The notes under the pieces are model-generated. The model was given only the letters and a program-made list of their open reading frames with translations, ran no database searches and was not told the origin of the DNA. A stretch of 64,000 nt of DNA from Plecoglossus altivelis. Taxonomy: Eukaryota > Chordata > Actinopteri > Osmeriformes > Plecoglossidae. The stretch covers positions 8,272,118-8,336,117 of the forward strand of contig BROE01000017.1 in the NCBI GenBank assembly GCA_036571765.1, written 5' to 3'. Position numbers and translations under genes: made by a program. This document shows positions 58,151 to 64,000 of this stretch, piece by piece (the first letter of the stretch is position 1; each line of letters begins with the position of its first letter).

Positions 58151-58152
58151 TG

Positions 58153-58842
58153 TGTTATTGGTTCTATGTTATTGGTTCTATTTGATTGGTTCTATATTAT
58201 TGGTTCCATTTGATTGGTTCTATATGATTGGCTCTATATTATTGGTTTTATATTATTGGTTCTATTTGATTGGTTATATATTATTGGTTCTATGTTGTTG
58301 GTTCTATTTGATTGGTTCTATGTTATTGGTTCTATGTTATTGGTTCTATGTGATTGGTTATATATTATTGGTTCTATGTGATTGGTTCTATTTGATTGGT
58401 TATATATTATTGGTTCTATGTTGTTGGTTCTATGTTGTTGGTTCTATGTTATTGGTTCTATATGATCGGCTCTATATTATTGGTTCTATTTGATTGGTTA
58501 TATATTATTGGTTCTATGTTGTTGGTTCTATTTGATTGGTTCTACTTGATTGGTTCTATGTTGTTGGTTCTATGTTATTGGTTATATATTATTGGTTCTA
58601 TGTGATTGGTTCTATGTTGTTGGTTCTATGTTGTTGGTTCTATGTTGTTGGTTCTATGTTATTGGTTCTATTTGATTGGTTCTATGTTGTTGGTTCTATT
58701 TGATTGGTTCTATTTGATTGGTTCTATGTTGTTGGTTCTATTTGATTGGTTCTATGTTGTTGGTTCTATGTTGTTGGTTCTATGTTGTTGGTTCTATGTT
58801 GTTGGTTCTATGTTGTTGGTTCTATGTTGTTGGTTCTATGTT
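58153..58842. repeat. 15-bp minisatellite, about 46 units
   Basis: Unbroken array of 15-bp units: TTGGTTCTATGTTAT, TTGGTTCTATTTGAT, TTGGTTCTATGTTGT and minor variants such as TTGGTTATATATTAT. As 15 is a multiple of 3 the array stays open in frame (Leu/Tyr/Trp/Phe/Gly), which is spurious. The GTTGT variant is concentrated towards the 3' end, so homogenisation is polar. Confidence 0.95.
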
Positions 58843-59284
58843 AGTGTACTTTCTAGTCACTGTTGCTTCTGTACAAGCAGGGTTCCATCGTGGACGCTAC
58901 TGAATGACAGTTACTGCTTTTATTGCTTTTGCTCATATATTTTCAATCATCTCAGCGTCTACATGTCTGTTACCTGACCAATCCCAACACGTTTCTCTGC
59001 CCAGAATGACCAGTGTTATTCTGCGCATAAGACTAGCGTATCGTGAGTTTGAGTTTCAGTTAGAACCACGGGGCGATCATCTAAACTGGGCTTGATCCTA
59101 GTTTCCGTGGACATGTTTGAAAGGCTTGTAGTCATGACGATGTGGAGGCTCTTAGATCTGAGTGGAGTCAAGGCTATGTTGGAGCGTGTTGATCGTGTAC
59201 CGGGGAACAAAACGGACACTTCCTTTTGGCCAAAAAGAAAGAAATCCTTCAATTTTCTCACTTTTGTCTACTGACAGACACACC

Positions 59285-59375
59285 GATGCAGCGTGTGTGT
59301 GTATGCACACCGCATACACACACACACACACACCAATGCAGTGTGTGTGCGTGTGTGCGTGCATGTGGTGTGCAT
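59285..59375. repeat. TG/CA repeat with a perfect 14-bp hairpin
   Basis: GTGTGTGTGTATGC (59293-59306) pairs exactly with GCATACACACACAC (59312-59325) over a 5-nt loop. Further TG repeats follow to 59375. Confidence 0.85.
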
Positions 59376-59524
59376 ACACGTTCATGCAAGTGCCAATGGA
59401 TTATTAAAGCTCTCAGATAAGAAATGAATCAAAATCACGTGTGTGGCTCATACTGGAAATGACAACTGACAGTCTGAGATTTTATTTCTCATTTAAAACA
59501 CTGCAGCATGTCTCTGCGACGCCT

Positions 59525-59575
59525 GACGCCATCGTCATGGCGCCATCGTCAGGACGCCATCGTCACGACGCCATC
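59525..59575. repeat. Short GACGCCATCGTCA tandem repeat
   Basis: Four imperfect 14-15-bp copies of GACGCCATCGTCA, GC-rich in an AT-rich setting. Confidence 0.85.
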
Positions 59576-60029
59576 CAGGTGTTGGAAAGAACAACACAAT
59601 CCATTTCCTGGATTGTTGTCTACTCCCTGGGCCTGGTTCCTAATTGAATGATAGCAATCATACTGACCCTTTGAAGTCACTTCCCCTCTCAAGTCAAGAG
59701 ACTTGGTGGTCTGGTTCTGTTTGAGTGCCAGGAACCACCCCCGCTCCCCCTCCCCCCAGGAAAACAAACAAACAAACAGATAATGCTGCCCCACAAACAA
59801 AACGGCTGCACGCTTGCAACGCGTGCAAGATGGGGAGCGTCTGTAGACAGGAGGGAACACTGCTGGAGTTAAGTTGAGAGAGCTGGACTCCTTTCAAGGC
59901 CCTCGTCGTTTTGATCTGCGTGCCAGACACTTAACCACACATCCAGAAACATGGTCGTTTGTGTCGCCTGCCTTTGTGGAGCCTGCCAGAGGCTGTGGGA
60001 GGAACACGAGAACACGGCTGAGCTCAGTG

Positions 60030-60147
60030 GGCGGGGTCTGGGGAGGACAGGGTCTGGGGAGGACAGGGTCTGGGGAGGACAGGGTCTGGGGAGGGCGGGG
60101 TCTGGGGAGGGCGGGGTCTGGGGAGGGCGGGGTCCGGAGATGGCAGG
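60030..60147. repeat. 17-bp G-rich minisatellite
   Basis: About seven tandem units of GGGTCTGGGGAGGACAG. The first copies carry GGACAG and the later ones GGGCGG, so the array is in two blocks. Confidence 0.93.
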
Positions 60148-60191
60148 GCAGGTGGATAACAACAAGGAATAAAGCTGTGAGTTGATATGTA

Positions 60192-60232
60192 AAATGTATT
60201 AGCTACCTTTGTCTAAAGCAACTTAGGATCGT
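60192..60232. mobile_element. Degenerate V-SINE/L2-type tail
   Basis: TTAGCTACCTTTGTCTAAAGCAACTTA resembles a worn copy of the TTAGCAGACGCTTATCCAAAGCGACTTACA tail seen at 29.77 kb. Weak on its own. Confidence 0.4.
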
Positions 60233-61680
60233 TCACAAGCTTTGAGGTGACACAGCCAAGGACACAAAAGACCCAAGCTATCTTAGACACACTGCCAAAA
60301 AACACAGACCTTATTTTAGGTTGTTCCATATCCAGACTGGAATGAATAGACCTTCTTCATTTTCTTATTGATTTTGCATCCCTCCTAATTTATCGTTGCT
60401 TTGTAGGATATGGTTCCATTCATCAAAAAGACAAATGAGTCTCAGTGGCCTCGTGAACAAGAGATAGAGGAGGAGGGGGGAGAGAGATTCGTTCATTTTT
60501 TTCTCTTGACGACGTGGCTAGCTGTAAGATCCGTTTGTTTTGATGTTTAAGACTAGTCTTTGTTGTACTAAATGTCAAAACGCGTAGGTGCTGTGTTGGA
60601 ACCAAAATTACTAATCTCCCCGTTCTGAAATAAACGGTATTTTTCCATCGTGACCTATTCCATCAATGGAGATGCTGAGTCAGCAGATGTGTTGCACTGC
60701 AGTGAGCTGCTGTTCACATCCTGCTTGGCCCGCTGTAATTACAGCTTCTTACGCCTCTTTCAGACGCTCTCTGAACAGTGAGCGAGTCGACCCAAACCGA
60801 GAGATTTACGAGTACGTAGCTACTCATGCTGGGACCATGGATTTGGTTTGGGTCTAATATGATAATTACGTGTTTTGAAGCCGAACGGTTCAAAGCTAAT
60901 CATAGTTGGCAACACCATCAGGTCACATAGTTTATAAACCAAGAATTTGAGTGGAGGAGTTTTGACATACCTGAAATTACAATTTATCAATTAATCTAGC
61001 ATACACTTGAATCCTAGGCAATGTACAAATAAACAGTCCAAATAGAGGCTTTAAAATAGAAAAGGTAAAAAATGTAATGATGTTTTTGTTAACAATCACA
61101 TTGTGAACAATTGAAGAAACTGAATGAAAGAGCATCAATGTTCGCAGTAGACGAAGGCGTGTGTGTTGACTAGAGCCAGCTACACTTATTTCTGCAGTTC
61201 CAAGGATGCCCACTAGAAGGAGCTCTAGAGTCTATAAATTCTGTAGGATTTTCGAGGGAATGTACAGTATAGTGTGTTGGCCGGGACAAACACACCACCT
61301 GTGTTTGATTATAGATAGATGAAAAAGACATGAATGTAAAACTATTCATGTTTCTGAACTGCCGTATTCTTGCAATAAAGAGTGAAGACATTTCTGAGTC
61401 TAGTGTATTTCCATTCAAAGCAAAGCCAACAGTAGGAGTCTGATTTGATAGTTACCAAGTGAACTCTACTAAATCTCAAACATGCTGCACACAGACACGC
61501 TTGCCACTAAACTAATGACAAAATCATATTAAGTACGTGTTTTCAATGCAACCCTTCAGAAATACACCACTATGTACAGAACACTAAAGCAGATCCACCT
61601 TCACCAAGGTGAACGTCAAACCTCACATCCTCACTCCCATCTCTGCCTGTCTGTAACATGAATCTAGCTCCCTCATTCAT
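60233..61680. other. Intergenic DNA
   Basis: No gene or clear repeat. Confidence 0.45.
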
Positions 61681-61738
61681 TCCCCCCTCGCCTTCCTCTC
61701 CCCCTCCTTCCCCCCTCGCCCCCCCCCCTCCCCTTTCA
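61681..61738. repeat. C-rich pyrimidine tract
   Basis: Runs of C with TCG and TTC, plus a related tract at 61816-61850. Low complexity. Confidence 0.85.
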
Positions 61739-61850
61739 GCGTCAGCTCATTATCTTTATCTCTCTGACAAGAAGATCTGAAATTGTCCTGTAAGCTTCTT
61801 AGGGCGAGTGCCGTTGCCGTCCCCCGTCCCCCTCTCCCCCCCTCTCCCCT

Positions 61851-64000
61851 TGCTTGGGTGGGCCCCAGGGCATCTTGGGTAACATCTGTAATTCACGGGT
61901 CAACCTCATTGACCGTTCAGATCGGCAGCAAGTGGTTCAGTGGAGCGTTTGCGGCAGACGTGCATTAGTATTGGCACGTTGGATCAAAGGGCAACGCAAG
62001 GAGAGAATTAGACTAACTTCTACCTCAAGCATGAGGGTTGGTTATGGTACACCACATGTCAACTCTCGTCCCTCCGGTATAGTAGTTTGGCCAAACGTGT
62101 AGCGATTTTATTTTCATTTTAATATGAAATATCAAACAAAAATAAACAGTGATTCTCTGAACTTCAACTTGTATTCTTATTGTTTCCCAGGAAATCTAAT
62201 TACAACGGTGCTAATGTTGAACAAGGAGACGGGAGTTAAGCTGAGCTACTCCTGTTTCACCTACGGAGACAAAAACCTTCCTTTTGTTCCCGGTAATTGG
62301 AAAAGTTTGTTTCCATGGAGAGTAAACGAGGCGACATGATCTGGCAGCTTTTCACTTGACGTTAATGTTAATTACATTTAATTGATTAATATCAAACAAA
62401 TTGCAAAGAAATGCTTAGTGAACAACTGTTGGCAACTTTTCTATTTTGTCACAATACAAAGTATTTAAACGTTTCGTCCCCATGATGTTACTGTCTGTGC
62501 TCACCTAACCGCAAGGAATAACATCATATTTGGCTCCAAGTTATTGAAATGTTTATAATATTTTCCAGACAGGAAAAACGCGAAGTCTTACACTACATGG
62601 ACACTATCGGTGTCAAACGTTCGTCTTTGTCCTGATTTCATAACGTGTATCCGTTTGACTGCATAACCGGCTTAATATATATTTAAAAAAAAAACATTTT
62701 ACGGAGAAAAGTGAAGCTAATGCTAACTAACTACCAGGCCACAGTCACAAATGACACTAGTGTCAGTAACGCACGAATAATTACGTTAGACTGAGGTTGA
62801 ACATGAATTGAGCAGCTCTATTCTATATATTAAGGTAGTTATCTTAGCACTGACTACCTAACATCAAGACCACTGCAGACTCGCAACGAGCAGGCCGAGG
62901 TTACAAGCGGGTATCTACCAACCTGTGTCTCTACCGTGTCATATCAACCCTATCACTTAGTACACCATGTTACCCCCCGCAGTTCACACATGCCGCTAGA
63001 CTCATCTTCAAGATGGTGTCGTTTTAACATACCGGTAGACTCATCTACAAGATAGTGTAGTTTTAAAAACAAACTCACCTATCCGGGGGTCGGGTCTGCA
63101 TCTATAGAAGTAAGACAGAACACAGCCGCGACTTCCTGAGGAACATTGTAATATGAATGTTGCTTTTCTGATACACGGAATATTCCACTCGTGTTTGGCA
63201 GCTCCAGGAAATATCTACCAAATCAATTAGCTAATAACCAGCCATGTTTTTTTTGCAGCTGTTTTCGCTTTATTGGCGCTGTTGAGCCAGTTGCTAGTAG
63301 TTTATCAAGGCAATTAACCACGAGAGGGCTATCAAATAATAACCATAACTCCTGTAGATCAACAATCCAATATGTACATATGGAAATCTACCCGACAACA
63401 GAGGACAGCGTGTATTAATTATTTTACTCTCTATTTGTTCCTGTCCCAAGGCTACAGAAATAAAATACACAACAGAGACATTCGGCATCTCAAATGCTTG
63501 GAGTCTAGAGCAAGAATATTATTTTGGCAAACAGGTGCAAAGATTAATTGATCCGTAACCAAACCACTCCGATGAAACCTCCTCCCAGCGTGACATTAAT
63601 GCAAATGACCCCTAAAATACAAAAGAATCATTACGACGACAGGGTTGTCATATGACCTTACAAAACACCCGCTAAAATGGAGAGGCAGTGCCGTTTTTCC
63701 TTTTAAATGAATATGAAGCACAAGTTGACAGAGGGGACCATGGTAACATCACAGCAATTGCAGCTGCCAGTGAATCACCCGGCATTCGGGGTGGGGGGCG
63801 GCAGGGGAGGGGGAGCAGGGAGGGCAGACAAGACAACACCCAGGCCCGTGTAAAAACCAAATCTTGAACCCCACCTTTGTAGGTTTCCCTAAACATTAGA
63901 AGCCTGAATGATTAAAGCCTCGGGCCTTTCGATTGCAGCCAGGAAAACGATATGACAAACAATATGTCCCGTGTTATTGTTCCCAAAAATCCTCTCTCTT
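61851..64000. other. Intergenic DNA to the window end
   Basis: No gene supported. A G-rich run lies at 63788-63822. 63540-63780 and 63880-63960 are repeat-free with composition like conserved non-coding DNA. Confidence 0.45.

Noticed and set aside
58152..58977. Trp/Tyr/Leu-rich frames of 113 and 123 codons
   Set aside because: A 15-bp repeat keeps one frame open; no gene features.

Overview
This is a eukaryotic genomic window, most likely from a ray-finned (teleost) fish. Genes are spread over GT-AG introns. Microsatellites and minisatellites are dense, fish-type repeat remnants occur (a LINE 3' end, a V-SINE/L2-type tail, a tRNA-SINE head fragment, a palindromic MITE), and three vertebrate genes are recognisable. 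There is nothing prokaryotic here: no operons, no CRISPR array, no rRNA and no convincing tRNA. All family assignments were made by reading translations against remembered vertebrate proteins; no search was run.

Layout. From 1 to about 8.1 kb is intergenic and repeat-rich (CCT, GA and TG tracts). From 8483 to 10448 on the + strand lies lim2, a lens fibre membrane protein: four coding exons, 173 residues, apparently intact. From 12788 to 14091 on the + strand lies bsx, the brain-specific homeobox gene: three coding exons, 229 residues, with TATA-, CCAAT- and GC-box-like sequences upstream. A 196-bp inverted-repeat MITE and a clean, conserved-looking non-coding block lie between bsx and the next gene. 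From about 35.4 kb down to 18773 on the - strand lies jhy (human C11orf63/JHY), a gene linked to motile cilia. I assembled it as one non-coding 5' exon plus eight coding exons (876 residues). All splice phases agree, and both termini and several internal blocks match the vertebrate protein. Its introns carry most of the tandem repeats, including a 157-bp assembly gap inside a CA repeat. From 35.5 to 64 kb I find no gene; the region holds AT-rich non-coding DNA, old retroelement pieces and several striking minisatellites.

How the parts relate. bsx and jhy are convergent neighbours, which as far as I recall is also their arrangement in mammals (JHY-BSX on human 11q). The conserved-looking blocks between them and in jhy introns are therefore candidate bsx enhancers. 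lim2 beside bsx is not the human arrangement (LIM2 is on chromosome 19). A near-consensus RFX X-box sits at the 5' end of jhy, in keeping with a cilia gene.

I found no undescribed biological system. The most unusual observations are a 16-bp minisatellite that, in the jhy transcript, is a ladder of pseudo 3' splice sites just upstream of a jhy exon; a roughly 46-unit 15-bp array carrying inverted CCAAT boxes in many units; a two-subunit higher-order repeat at 40.7 kb; and a perfect 17-bp hairpin at 42.65 kb.
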